From Nocardioides marmoriginsengisoli (GTDB taxonomy: Bacteria; Actinomycetota; Actinomycetes; Propionibacteriales; Nocardioidaceae), in contig NZ_RJSE01000007.1 in the NCBI RefSeq assembly GCF_003725695.1, positions 1 to 64,000 on the forward strand: a stretch of DNA of 64,000 bases, written 5' to 3'. Made by a program: the position numbers and the translations under genes. The notes below the pieces were generated by a model, which made no database searches, was not told where the DNA came from, and saw nothing but the letters and a program-made list of their open reading frames with translations. Positions 8,917 through 16,958 of this stretch are shown in pieces (positions within the stretch are counted from its first letter, which is position 1; every line of letters begins with the position of its first letter).

Positions 8917-10184
8917 CCGCGACGGCCGACCTGCTCCAGGTCCCCGCGGGCCCGCTCCACGACGCCCGCACCCAGCTGCGCGACGCGACCGACCTGCTCG
9001 GCTACGAGGAGGGCGTCTTCAAGATGCTCGCGACTCCTCGCCGGGAAGTCACCGTCAGCATCCCGCTGCGACGCGACGACGGCACCATCGACCTCTTCAC
9101 CGGTCACCGGGTGCAGCACAACTTCTCCCGCGGTCCGGCCAAGGGCGGTCTCCGCTACAGCCCGGACGTGGACCTGGACGAGGTCCGCGCGCTGGCGATG
9201 TGGATGACCTGGAAGTGCGCCCTGCTGGACGTTCCGTACGGCGGCGCCAAGGGTGGGGTCCGGATCGATCCGCGGAACTACTCGCAGGCCGAGCTGGAGC
9301 GGGTCACCCGCCGCTACACCAGCGAGATCAGCCCGATCATCGGTCCCGAGCGCGACATCCCGGCTCCCGACATCGGCACCGACGAGCGCACGATGGCGTG
9401 GCTGATGGACACCTACTCCGTCCAGCAGGGTTACACCGTCCTCGGCGTCACCACCGGCAAGCCGCTCAGCCTGGGCGGATCGCTCGGCCGCAGCACGGCC
9501 ACCTCCCGCGGCGTCGTGCACGTGGCCCTCGCCGCGATGGAGTCCCGCGGGATCACCCCGGCCTCGGCGACCGCCGCGGTCCAGGGCTTCGGCAAGGTCG
9601 GCCGGTACGCCGCGCGCTTCCTCGCCGAGGCCGGCACCCGGGTCACCGCGGTCTCCGACCAGTACGGCGCGATCGGCGACCCCGCCGGGCTCGACATCCC
9701 GGCCCTCGAGGACCACGTCGACGCCACCGGCAGCGTGGTCGGCTTCGCCCGCAGTGAGCCGATGGACGCCGAGGAGCTGCTGTTCCTCGAGGTCGACCTG
9801 CTGGTCCCCGCCGCGGTCGAGGGCGTCCTGCGCGCCGACAACGCGGACCGGGTCCGGGCCCGGGTGATCGTCGAGGGCGCCAACGGCCCGACGACCCCGG
9901 AGGCCGACGCGATCCTGCAGGCGGCGGACCGCCTTGTCGTCCCGGACATCCTGGCGAACGCCGGCGGCGTGATCGTCTCCTACTTCGAGTGGGTCCAGGC
10001 CAAGGAGGCGTACTGGTGGTCCGTCGACGAGGTCGAGAGCCGGCTCGCGCAGCGGATGACCTCGGCCTGGGAGCGGGTCAGCGAGCACGCCCTCAAGCTC
10101 GACGTACCGCTCCGCACGGCCGCCACCTGCCTCGCCGTCGAACGAGTCGCCCAAGCGCACCTGCAGCGCGGGCTCTACCCCTAA
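8913..10184 (+). CDS. Glu/Leu/Phe/Val dehydrogenase family protein (glutamate dehydrogenase-like)
   Basis: A 423-aa amino acid dehydrogenase. Substrate-binding GPAKGGLRY (Lys77), the catalytic lysine loop DVPYGGAKGGVR (Lys113) and PAPDIGTD are all present, followed by an NAD(P) Rossmann domain with VQGFGKVG. Length matches catabolic glutamate dehydrogenases. Start ATG overlaps the gabT stop. In this operon it would reoxidise the glutamate made by GabT to 2-oxoglutarate and ammonia, so the transaminase can keep turning over. The alternative is a branched-chain amino acid dehydrogenase. Confidence 0.88.
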   Translation: MTATADLLQVPAGPLHDARTQLRDATDLLGYEEGVFKMLATPRREVTVSIPLRRDDGTIDLFTGHRVQHNFSRGPAKGGLRYSPDVDLDEVRALAMWMTWKCALLDVPYGGAKGGVRIDPRNYSQAELERVTRRYTSEISPIIGPERDIPAPDIGTDERTMAWLMDTYSVQQGYTVLGVTTGKPLSLGGSLGRSTATSRGVVHVALAAMESRGITPASATAAVQGFGKVGRYAARFLAEAGTRVTAVSDQYGAIGDPAGLDIPALEDHVDATGSVVGFARSEPMDAEELLFLEVDLLVPAAVEGVLRADNADRVRARVIVEGANGPTTPEADAILQAADRLVVPDILANAGGVIVSYFEWVQAKEAYWWSVDEVESRLAQRMTSAWERVSEHALKLDVPLRTAATCLAVERVAQAHLQRGLYP

Positions 10185-10193
10185 GGACCATCG

Positions 10194-11672
10194 TTGAACA
10201 CCACCACCCTTGAGCACGCCGTCCCCGCCGACCTGGTGTTGCCGGCCGACCTTCCCACCGGAGTCCTGATCCACGGGGAGTTCGTCGGCACCGCGACGAC
10301 GTTCGCGGTCCACGACCCGGCATCGACGGCTCTGATCGCCGAGGTCGCCGACGGCGGTACCGGCGAGGCCGCCCGTGCGGTCGACGCTGCGGCAGCCGCC
10401 TTCCCGGCCTGGTCGCAGACGCCGCCGCGCGGGCGGTCGGAGGTGCTGCGTCGCGCGTACGAGCTGATGATCGCCGAGCGCGAGGAGCTCGCCGCGCTGA
10501 TCTGCCTGGAGAACGGGAAGTCGCTCGACGACGCCCGGGGCGAGGTCACCTACGCGGCCGAGTTCTTCCGCTGGTTCAGCGAGGAGGCGGTCCGGATCGA
10601 CGGCGACTACGGCGTCGCGCCGGCAGGGGGGACCCGCACCCTGGTCACGCAGAAGCCGGTCGGCGTCGCCGCCCTGGCGACGCCCTGGAACTTCCCGGCC
10701 GCGATGGCGACCCGGAAGATCGCACCGGCGCTGGCGGCCGGCTGCACGGTGGTGCTGAAGCCGGCGGCGGAGACCCCGCTCACCGCCCTGGTGATCGGCG
10801 ACATCCTCACCCGGGCCGGCGCCCCCGCGGGCGTGGTGAACATCGTGGCCACCACCGACCCGGCCGGGGTCGTCTCCACCTGGCTGACCGACGAGCGGGT
10901 CACCAAGCTCTCCTTCACCGGCTCCACCGCGGTCGGGCGCACCCTGCTGCGCCAGACCGCCGACCGGGTCCTCAACACGACCATGGAGCTCGGCGGCAAC
11001 GCGCCGTTCATCGTGACCGGCGACGCCGACGTGGCCGCCGCGGTCCGCGGTGCGATGCTCGCCAAGTTCCGCAACGGCGGCCAGGCCTGTACGGCGGCCA
11101 ACCGGCTCTACATCCACGACGCGGTCGCCGACGAGTTCACCGCCCGCTTCGGTGCCGCCGTCGAGGCGCTGCGGGTCGGTCCCGGCTACGCCCCCGACAC
11201 CCAGGTCGGCCCGCTGGTCTCCGAGCGCGCCGTCGCCGGGGTGGGTCGCCTGGTCGACGAGGCCGTCGCCGACGGTGCCACGATCGCGCACCGGGCGCAC
11301 GTCCCCGAGCACGGCTGGTACTACCCGCCGACGGTGCTCACCGGTGTCCGCCCGGACGCGGCACTGGTCTCCGAGGAGATCTTCGGTCCGGTCGCCCCGA
11401 TCATCACCTGGCGGGACCGGGACGAGCTGATCGAGCAGGCCAACAGCACCGAGCTCGGGCTGGCGTCGTACGTCTTCTCCCGCGACGTCCGGGACGCGCT
11501 CCAGATCGCCGAGCGCCTCGACACCGGCATGGTCGGCATCAACCGGGGCATCGTCTCCGACCCGGCCGCTCCGTTCGGCGGCACCAAGCAGAGCGGTCTC
11601 GGCCGCGAAGGCGCCAGCGAAGGGATCAAGGCCTTCCAGGAGACGCAGTACTACAGCGTCGACTGGGCGTGA
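10194..11672 (+). CDS. gabD: Succinate/glutarate-semialdehyde dehydrogenase (GabD type)
   Basis: A 492-aa NAD(P)-dependent aldehyde dehydrogenase with the general-base Glu265 in LELGGNAPF and nucleophile Cys299 in NGGQACTAANR. Both segments are typical of succinate-semialdehyde dehydrogenases, many of which also oxidise glutarate semialdehyde. The start is a TTG at 10194, 6 bp after AAGGA. The stop overlaps the next gene's GTG. It completes the GabT reaction, giving succinate or glutarate; glutarate would feed the CoA-transferase and glutaryl-CoA dehydrogenase genes encoded just beyond on the other strand. Confidence 0.88.
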   Translation: MNTTTLEHAVPADLVLPADLPTGVLIHGEFVGTATTFAVHDPASTALIAEVADGGTGEAARAVDAAAAAFPAWSQTPPRGRSEVLRRAYELMIAEREELAALICLENGKSLDDARGEVTYAAEFFRWFSEEAVRIDGDYGVAPAGGTRTLVTQKPVGVAALATPWNFPAAMATRKIAPALAAGCTVVLKPAAETPLTALVIGDILTRAGAPAGVVNIVATTDPAGVVSTWLTDERVTKLSFTGSTAVGRTLLRQTADRVLNTTMELGGNAPFIVTGDADVAAAVRGAMLAKFRNGGQACTAANRLYIHDAVADEFTARFGAAVEALRVGPGYAPDTQVGPLVSERAVAGVGRLVDEAVADGATIAHRAHVPEHGWYYPPTVLTGVRPDAALVSEEIFGPVAPIITWRDRDELIEQANSTELGLASYVFSRDVRDALQIAERLDTGMVGINRGIVSDPAAPFGGTKQSGLGREGASEGIKAFQETQYYSVDWA

Positions 11673-11971
11673 CCGCGACCGCAGCACCCGTCGCGTCCCG
11701 GCTCCGGGTCCCCGAGGACTCCGACTGGACGCAGGCCGCAGCCTGCGCGGACGAGGACCCGGAGCTCTTCTTCCCGGTCGGGGAGAAGGGGACCGCTCCG
11801 GCCCAGCTGGAGCTGGCTCGCGCGGTCTGCCTCGGCTGCCCCGTCGTCGAGCCCTGCCTCCAGTTCGCCCTGGACGTCGGCGTCACCGACGGGATGTGGG
11901 GCGCGACCTCGCCGCGGGAGCGCCGCGCGATGACCGGGCGGCGCAACCCGCGGTACTACTACGAGGACTGA
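11669..11971 (+). CDS. WhiB-family iron-sulfur transcriptional regulator
   Basis: A 100-aa WhiB-like protein with four cluster-binding cysteines (26, 54, 57, 63, the last three as CLGCPVVEPC), the turn motif GVTDGMWGATSPRERR and a basic C-terminus. WhiB proteins bind a 4Fe-4S cluster and act with the sigma factor. The GTG start at 11669 overlaps the gabD TGA, so it is probably translationally coupled to gabD. A WhiB gene as the last cistron of a catabolic operon is unusual and suggests feedback or redox control of this cluster. Confidence 0.88.
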   Translation: MTATAAPVASRLRVPEDSDWTQAAACADEDPELFFPVGEKGTAPAQLELARAVCLGCPVVEPCLQFALDVGVTDGMWGATSPRERRAMTGRRNPRYYYED

Positions 11972-11979
11972 CCGGTCAG
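11968..11979. terminator. 12-bp palindrome spanning two convergent stop codons
   Basis: CTGACCGGTCAG is a perfect palindrome that contains the whiB TGA (11969-11971) and, on the other strand, the glutaryl-CoA dehydrogenase TGA (11976-11978). Only 4 bp separate the two convergent reading frames. It could act as a small bidirectional hairpin, but no T run follows, so its role as a terminator is tentative. Confidence 0.4.
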
Positions 11980-13151
11980 CGGAACGCCGACTGCCCGGTC
12001 AGCTTCTCCCCCACGATCAGTGTGTGCATCTCGACGGTGCCCTCGTAGGTCAGCACCGACTCCAGGTTGTTCATGTGCCGGATCACCGGGTACTCCAGCG
12101 AAATCCCGTTCGCGCCGAGGATCGTGCGGGCGGTCCGGCAGATCTCCAGGGCGGCCCGGACGTTGTTGAGCTTGCCCAGGGAGACCTGCTCGGGACGGCT
12201 CAGGTGGGCGTCCTTCAGTCGGCCGAGGTGGGCCGCCAGCAGCACGCCCTTGGTGTACTCCAGCGTCATCTCGACGAGCTTCTGCTGGGTAAGCTGGAAC
12301 CCGTCGATCGACCGGCCGAACTGCACCCGGTCGGCGGCGTACGCGCGTGCGGCCTCGATCGAGGAACGGGCGGCGCCGAGGGCGCCCCAGACGATGCCGT
12401 AGCGGGCCTCGTTCAGGCAGCCGAGCGGGCCGCGGAGTCCGGTGACCTCGGGCAGCACCGCGTCCGCCGGAAGGCGTACCCCGTCGAGGACCAGCTCGCT
12501 GGTGACCGAGGCCCGCAGCGACAGCTTGTGCTTGATCAGCGGAGCGGAGAACCCAGGAGTGTCGGTCGGTACGACGAACCCGCGGACTCCCTCCTCGGTG
12601 CCGGCCCAGACGATGGCGACGTCGGCGACGCTGCCGTTGGTGATCCACATCTTCCGGCCGTCGAGCACCCAGTCGGCGCCGTCGCGGCGGGCCCGGGTGC
12701 GCATGCTGCCCGGGTCGGACCCGACGTCCGGCTCGGTCAGGCCGAAGCAGCCGATCAGCTCGCCAGCCGCCATCCCGGGGAGCCACTGCTGCTTCTGCTC
12801 CTCGCTGCCCCACTTCCAGATCGCCGTCATCGCCAACGATCCCTGCACCGAGACCAGCGACCGGATCCCGGAGTCGGACGCCTCGAGCTCCAGGCACGCC
12901 AGCCCGTACTCGGTCGCCGACATGCCGGCGCACCCGTAGCCGGTCAGGTGCATCCCGAGCAGCCCGAGCTTGCCGAACTCCTTGGTCAGACCGCGGACGT
13001 CGTCGAGCTGGCCGGTCTCGAACCAGGTCGCCACGTACGGGTCGACCTTGTCGGCGCAGACCTGGCGCACCGTCGCGCGGACCGCCAGCTCGTCGGCGGA
13101 GAACAGGTGGTCGAGGTTCGCGAGCTCGTCGATCCTGGAAAGCGCGTTCAC
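11976..13151 (-). CDS. gcdH: Glutaryl-CoA dehydrogenase-like acyl-CoA dehydrogenase
   Basis: A 391-aa flavin acyl-CoA dehydrogenase. LGCLNEARYGIVWGALGAA and the C-terminal YEGTVEMHTLIVGEKLTG (catalytic Glu region) are characteristic of glutaryl-CoA dehydrogenases, which oxidise and decarboxylate glutaryl-CoA to crotonyl-CoA. The GTG start at 13151 overlaps the stop of the upstream CoA-transferase (GTGA), so the pair is translationally coupled. With that CoA-transferase it forms a complete glutarate-to-crotonyl-CoA module. A general short-chain acyl-CoA dehydrogenase is the less likely alternative. Confidence 0.85.
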   Translation of the reverse strand: MNALSRIDELANLDHLFSADELAVRATVRQVCADKVDPYVATWFETGQLDDVRGLTKEFGKLGLLGMHLTGYGCAGMSATEYGLACLELEASDSGIRSLVSVQGSLAMTAIWKWGSEEQKQQWLPGMAAGELIGCFGLTEPDVGSDPGSMRTRARRDGADWVLDGRKMWITNGSVADVAIVWAGTEEGVRGFVVPTDTPGFSAPLIKHKLSLRASVTSELVLDGVRLPADAVLPEVTGLRGPLGCLNEARYGIVWGALGAARSSIEAARAYAADRVQFGRSIDGFQLTQQKLVEMTLEYTKGVLLAAHLGRLKDAHLSRPEQVSLGKLNNVRAALEICRTARTILGANGISLEYPVIRHMNNLESVLTYEGTVEMHTLIVGEKLTGQSAFR

Positions 13152-14314
13152 GGGTGCATCTCCTTGCTGTCGTCGTCCGCCAACCACTGGCGGACCTGGG
13201 TGTTGTGCTCGCCGAGGCGCGGCGGGGCGTCGTACCGGGTGATCGGGGTGGCCGAGAACCGCAACGGGCTGCGCACCTGAGGGGTGCCGCGACCGACGTC
13301 GACGGTGGGGTCGAGCCCGAGCTGCTCGGCCAGGGCGAAGGCGTCGGCCAGGTCGCCGACCCGGCCGGCCGGGACGCCGACCCGTTGGAGCCGGTCGCTC
13401 CACTCGGCGGCGTCAGCGGTGGCGAGCCGTTCCTCGAGCGCAGCGATCAGCAGCGAGCGGTGCTCGACCCGGGCGGCGTTGGTGGCGAAGCGGGGATCGG
13501 TGCCCAGGCCGGGTGCGCCGACCTCGGCGGCGAGCGCCCGGAACTGCGCGTCGTTCCCGCAGCAGATCGCGACCGGTCCGTCGGCGCACGCCAAGGTCTC
13601 GTACGGCGCGATCGACGGATGCCGGTTGCCCATCCGGGTCGGCACCGCGCCGGTGCTCAGGTGGCCCGAAGCCTGGTTGACCAGCGAGCCCAGCAGCGAG
13701 GAGAGCAGGTTCACCTCGACGCGCTGCCCGACCCCGTCGACGTCCCGGGACCGCAGCGCGGCCAGCACGCCGACGACCGCGTCCTTCGAGGTCAGCACGT
13801 CGACCAGGGCGACCCCGGCCTTGACCGGCTGGCCGTCGGCCTCCCCGGTGATGCTCATCAGTCCGCCGACCGCCTGCACCAGGAAGTCGTACCCGGCCAG
13901 TGCGGCGCCGCCGGCACTGCCGAAGCCGGTGATCGAGCAGTACACGACAGCGGGGTTGGCGGCTCGTACGGCGTCGTAGTCGAGACCGTGGCGCGCGAGC
14001 GCCCCGTCCCGGAAGTTCTCGATGACCACGTCGGCACGGGCAGCCAGCTCGGCGGCCAGCGCCCGGTCGCCGGGATCGGCGAGGTCGAGCTCGACGGAGT
14101 GCTTCGACCGGTTCGCGGACTCGAAGTAGCTCGACGAGCTCTCCGTCCACGGCGGGCCCCAGTGCCGGGTGTCGTCGCCCTGCCCGGGTCGCTCCACCTT
14201 CACCACGGTCGCGCCGAGGTCGGCGAGGGTCGCGGTCGCCAGCGGTCCGGCGAGCACGCGGCTGAAGTCGGCGACCAGGATGCCGTCCAGCGGCATCGCG
14301 ACCTCGGTGCTCAT
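13148..14314 (-). CDS. CaiB/BaiF family CoA-transferase (probable succinyl-CoA:glutarate CoA-transferase)
   Basis: A 388-aa class III CoA-transferase, with the family N-terminus LDGILVADFSRVLAGPLATATLADLGA and VVKVERPGQGDDTRHWGPP. Family members move CoA between carboxylic acids. The adjoining glutaryl-CoA dehydrogenase points to activation of glutarate with succinyl-CoA, as in human SUGCT-type enzymes. The ATG at 14314 is 9 bp after GGAG; an ATG at 14329 is possible but poorly placed. The gene follows the FAD oxidase by less than 20 bp. Confidence 0.8.
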   Translation of the reverse strand: MSTEVAMPLDGILVADFSRVLAGPLATATLADLGATVVKVERPGQGDDTRHWGPPWTESSSSYFESANRSKHSVELDLADPGDRALAAELAARADVVIENFRDGALARHGLDYDAVRAANPAVVYCSITGFGSAGGAALAGYDFLVQAVGGLMSITGEADGQPVKAGVALVDVLTSKDAVVGVLAALRSRDVDGVGQRVEVNLLSSLLGSLVNQASGHLSTGAVPTRMGNRHPSIAPYETLACADGPVAICCGNDAQFRALAAEVGAPGLGTDPRFATNAARVEHRSLLIAALEERLATADAAEWSDRLQRVGVPAGRVGDLADAFALAEQLGLDPTVDVGRGTPQVRSPLRFSATPITRYDAPPRLGEHNTQVRQWLADDDSKEMHP

Positions 14315-14331
14315 CGACCCGCTCTCCATGC

Positions 14332-15462
14332 CTAGTGGTGGCTCCCCGAACGCATCCACTCGACCGTCGTCGGCGTCCGCCAGGGGTCGTACGTCGCGGC
14401 GTCGACGACCGGGTCCGCGTGGCCGGCCATCAACCGGGCCAGGAACTCGGCGAAGGACGGGCCCATCATCGTGCCGTGCGCGTCGAAGCCGGCGAGCACC
14501 CAGAGGCCGTCCTCGACCTGCCCGGCGAACGGCTGGCCGTCGCCGCCGGTCTCGTCGGCGTACGAGGTGATCGTGGTCTGGATGCCGGCCTCGGCGAACA
14601 CCGGCGCCCGGACCATCGCCGCCTCGCCGAACTCCTCGAGCATGTCGGTCGCCGAGTAGTTCTCCGGGGACCGGCCGGAGACGATCGTGAAGCAGGCGCC
14701 GTCGGTCTCGCGCTCGACCTCGAACCCTTTGTCCAGGTCGATGGTCAGCGGCAGCGGCTGGTCGCCGAGCATCGGGGTGGTGAAGCCGGTGTGCACGGTC
14801 ATCGGGGTGATCGGCAGGTCGAGGCCGAAGGCGCGGGCGAGGGCCGGCGTGCCGAGGCCGGCCGCGATCACCACCCGGTCCGCGACCACGGGCGCCGGTG
14901 CGTCCACGAGCCAGCCGGCCGGGGTCCTGATGATGCTGTTGACCGGCTGCCCCTGGCGGAAGGTGACGCCGAGCCGTCGCGCCGCGCGCACGATGCCCTG
15001 CAGGCCGTCGGTCGGGTTCACCCGGCCGTCGCCCGGCGACCAGCTGCCGCCGATCAGGCCCTCGGTGCCGAGCCACGGCACCACCGTGGTCAGCTCGGCG
15101 GCGGGCACCAGGTGGACGTCGGGGGCACCGGCTGCGCGCTGCACCTCGGCCGCGCGGGTCAGGGCGTCCCACTTCGCCGGGTTGCCGGTCACCATCAGGT
15201 AGCCGTCCTCGTGGAACGGGCAGGCCCAGTCGAAGGTCTCCTCGAAGGTCTTCCAGAAGCGCAGGCCGCGGAGGCCGAACTCGACGGCGGCCGGCGTACT
15301 GAACTGCTGGCGCACGCCGCCGAACGACCCGGCCGTGCACCCGGAGCCGAGCTGCTTGGACTCGAGCACCACGATGCCGGTCTCGCCCTGGGCGGCCAGG
15401 TAGTAGCCGAGTGCGACGCCGGCGATCCCGCCGCCGACGATCACGGTGCCCGCGTTGCTCAT
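14332..15462 (-). CDS. FAD-dependent oxidoreductase, DAO family
   Basis: A 376-aa D-amino-acid-oxidase/sarcosine-oxidase-like flavoprotein. The FAD-binding dinucleotide fold VIVGGGIAGVALGYYLA is at the N-terminus, followed by VLESKQLGSGCTAGSFGGVRQQF, the segment that often carries the flavin environment in this family. It would oxidise a C-N bond of an amine or amino acid (inference). The ATG at 15462 follows AAGGAG. It is the first gene of a leftward operon with the CoA-transferase and gcdH, and it has an operator at 15498. Confidence 0.85.
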   Translation of the reverse strand: MSNAGTVIVGGGIAGVALGYYLAAQGETGIVVLESKQLGSGCTAGSFGGVRQQFSTPAAVEFGLRGLRFWKTFEETFDWACPFHEDGYLMVTGNPAKWDALTRAAEVQRAAGAPDVHLVPAAELTTVVPWLGTEGLIGGSWSPGDGRVNPTDGLQGIVRAARRLGVTFRQGQPVNSIIRTPAGWLVDAPAPVVADRVVIAAGLGTPALARAFGLDLPITPMTVHTGFTTPMLGDQPLPLTIDLDKGFEVERETDGACFTIVSGRSPENYSATDMLEEFGEAAMVRAPVFAEAGIQTTITSYADETGGDGQPFAGQVEDGLWVLAGFDAHGTMMGPSFAEFLARLMAGHADPVVDAATYDPWRTPTTVEWMRSGSHH

Positions 15463-15497
15463 CGTTCTCCTTGGATCAGATCGACCTGATTGGATTA

Positions 15498-15506
15498 TGG
15501 ATCCAA
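15498..15506 (-). promoter_or_regulatory. TTGGATCCA operator of the FAD oxidase-CoA transferase-gcdH operon
   Basis: Read leftward, TTGGATCCA overlaps the front of a possible -10 box CATAAT (15499-15494). A TGGACG hexamer sits 17 bp upstream of that box, so the operator fills the end of the spacer. The next gene starts at 15462. Confidence 0.65.
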
Positions 15507-15533
15507 TCCTAGGATACGTCCAGTCCGGCCCGA

Positions 15534-16478
15534 TCAGGAGTGCGGGCCGAGCGCCGGCTCCTCCGCCGCGACGACCGGCTCGACCAGCTTGATCAGGATG
15601 ATCCCCGCGAGGATCAGCGTGCAGCCCGCCCACTGCGGGGTGGTCGGTCCCTGGCTGGAGAGGACGGTGACCCACGCCAGCGACGAGACGACCTCGAGCA
15701 GGGCGACGAAGGACGCCGTCCGGGCTCCGAGGCGGCGCGCTGCGACGACCCCGGTCACGTAGGCGAAGCCCGAGGCCAGGATGCCCAGGGTCACCAGCGG
15801 TACCCAGTACGCGACCTCGGTGCCGAGGTAGGTGACCGAGCTCGTGCTCGCCTCCAGGGGAACGGCGCCGACCAGCCCGGCTCCGCCGAGTACGACGAAC
15901 GAGAGCACCAGCCCGAAGGAGACCAGTGCCAGAGGTGGCAACGAGGTCCTCGTGTTGCTCGACTCCAGGAAGTAGATGGCCGTGCCCACCATCCCCAGGC
16001 TCGCCCAGATCACTCCGACCCGGTCGAGCTGCACGCCGGAGAAGAGCCCGAGCACCATCGCGAGACCGGCGAACGCGACCAGGCAGCCGCCCAAGGCGAG
16101 CGGCGGCGGGCGGTGCCCGTGCCGGAACCAGAGCCACGCCAGGATCGCGATCGGCGCCGAGTACTGGATCAGCAGCGCGGGCGCGACCTCCATCCGCGCC
16201 ACCGCCGAGTAGGAGCAGAACTGGGTGCCGGCGATCGCGACGGCGCCGTAGACGAGGATCGCGCGCACCTCCTGCCAGGTCCAGGTGCGCAGCGGCGGTG
16301 CGATCCGGAGCGCGAACGGCAGCGTGATCGTCGTGCCGAGCACGATCCGGGCCAGGACGACGGCCGCCGGGGACCACCCCGACAGCAGCAACGGCTGGGC
16401 GACCGGGCCGGAGAGACCGAAGGTCACCGCGGAGCTGACCGCCGCCAGGTATCCGGTCGCCGGATGCCGTGACAACAC
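15534..16478 (-). CDS. EamA-family (DMT) transporter
   Basis: A 314-aa membrane protein with about ten hydrophobic segments and two EamA-type halves, typical of drug/metabolite transporters that export or import small metabolites and amino acids. The reading frame stays open back to an ATG at 16547, but that stretch contains the operator at 16531; a GTG at 16478, 5 bp after GGAG, gives the normal family start and is preferred. It is divergent from the ferredoxin gene. The substrate is unknown; a pathway intermediate or end product is a reasonable guess. Confidence 0.8.
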   Translation of the reverse strand: MLSRHPATGYLAAVSSAVTFGLSGPVAQPLLLSGWSPAAVVLARIVLGTTITLPFALRIAPPLRTWTWQEVRAILVYGAVAIAGTQFCSYSAVARMEVAPALLIQYSAPIAILAWLWFRHGHRPPPLALGGCLVAFAGLAMVLGLFSGVQLDRVGVIWASLGMVGTAIYFLESSNTRTSLPPLALVSFGLVLSFVVLGGAGLVGAVPLEASTSSVTYLGTEVAYWVPLVTLGILASGFAYVTGVVAARRLGARTASFVALLEVVSSLAWVTVLSSQGPTTPQWAGCTLILAGIILIKLVEPVVAAEEPALGPHS

Positions 16479-16504
16479 CGCTGCTCCGATCGCGAGGACT
16501 CCGG

Positions 16505-16540
16505 TTGACAACCCTTGCGGGCAGTGTATCTTGGATCCAA
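16505..16540 (+). promoter_or_regulatory. Promoter with TTGGATCCAA operator before the ferredoxin operon
   Basis: TTGACA (16505-16510), a 16-bp spacer, then TATCTT (16527-16532) whose last two T bases are the first two of the operator TTGGATCCAA (16531-16540). A repressor bound here would cover the -10 and start region. The same site lies in the upstream region of the divergent EamA gene. Confidence 0.75.
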
Positions 16541-16583
16541 TCTCCATGCTACAGCGATTCAGGTACGCCCGGAAAGGCCCGCG

Positions 16584-16928
<345 letters not shown>

Positions 16929-16958
16929 CAGCACCCACACGAACAAGGGAGTGACCTG

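Noticed and set aside
8811-11687. Very long open frame on the minus strand (958 codons) opposite gdh and gabD
   Set aside because: It has no recognisable domain, is rich in Arg, Gly, Asp and Val as expected of an antisense shadow in high-G+C DNA, and lies opposite two clear enzymes.
16479-16547. Upstream ATG that would extend the EamA transporter
   Set aside because: The extra codons overlap the TTGGATCCAA operator and a promoter, and a GTG with a good ribosome site gives the normal family start.
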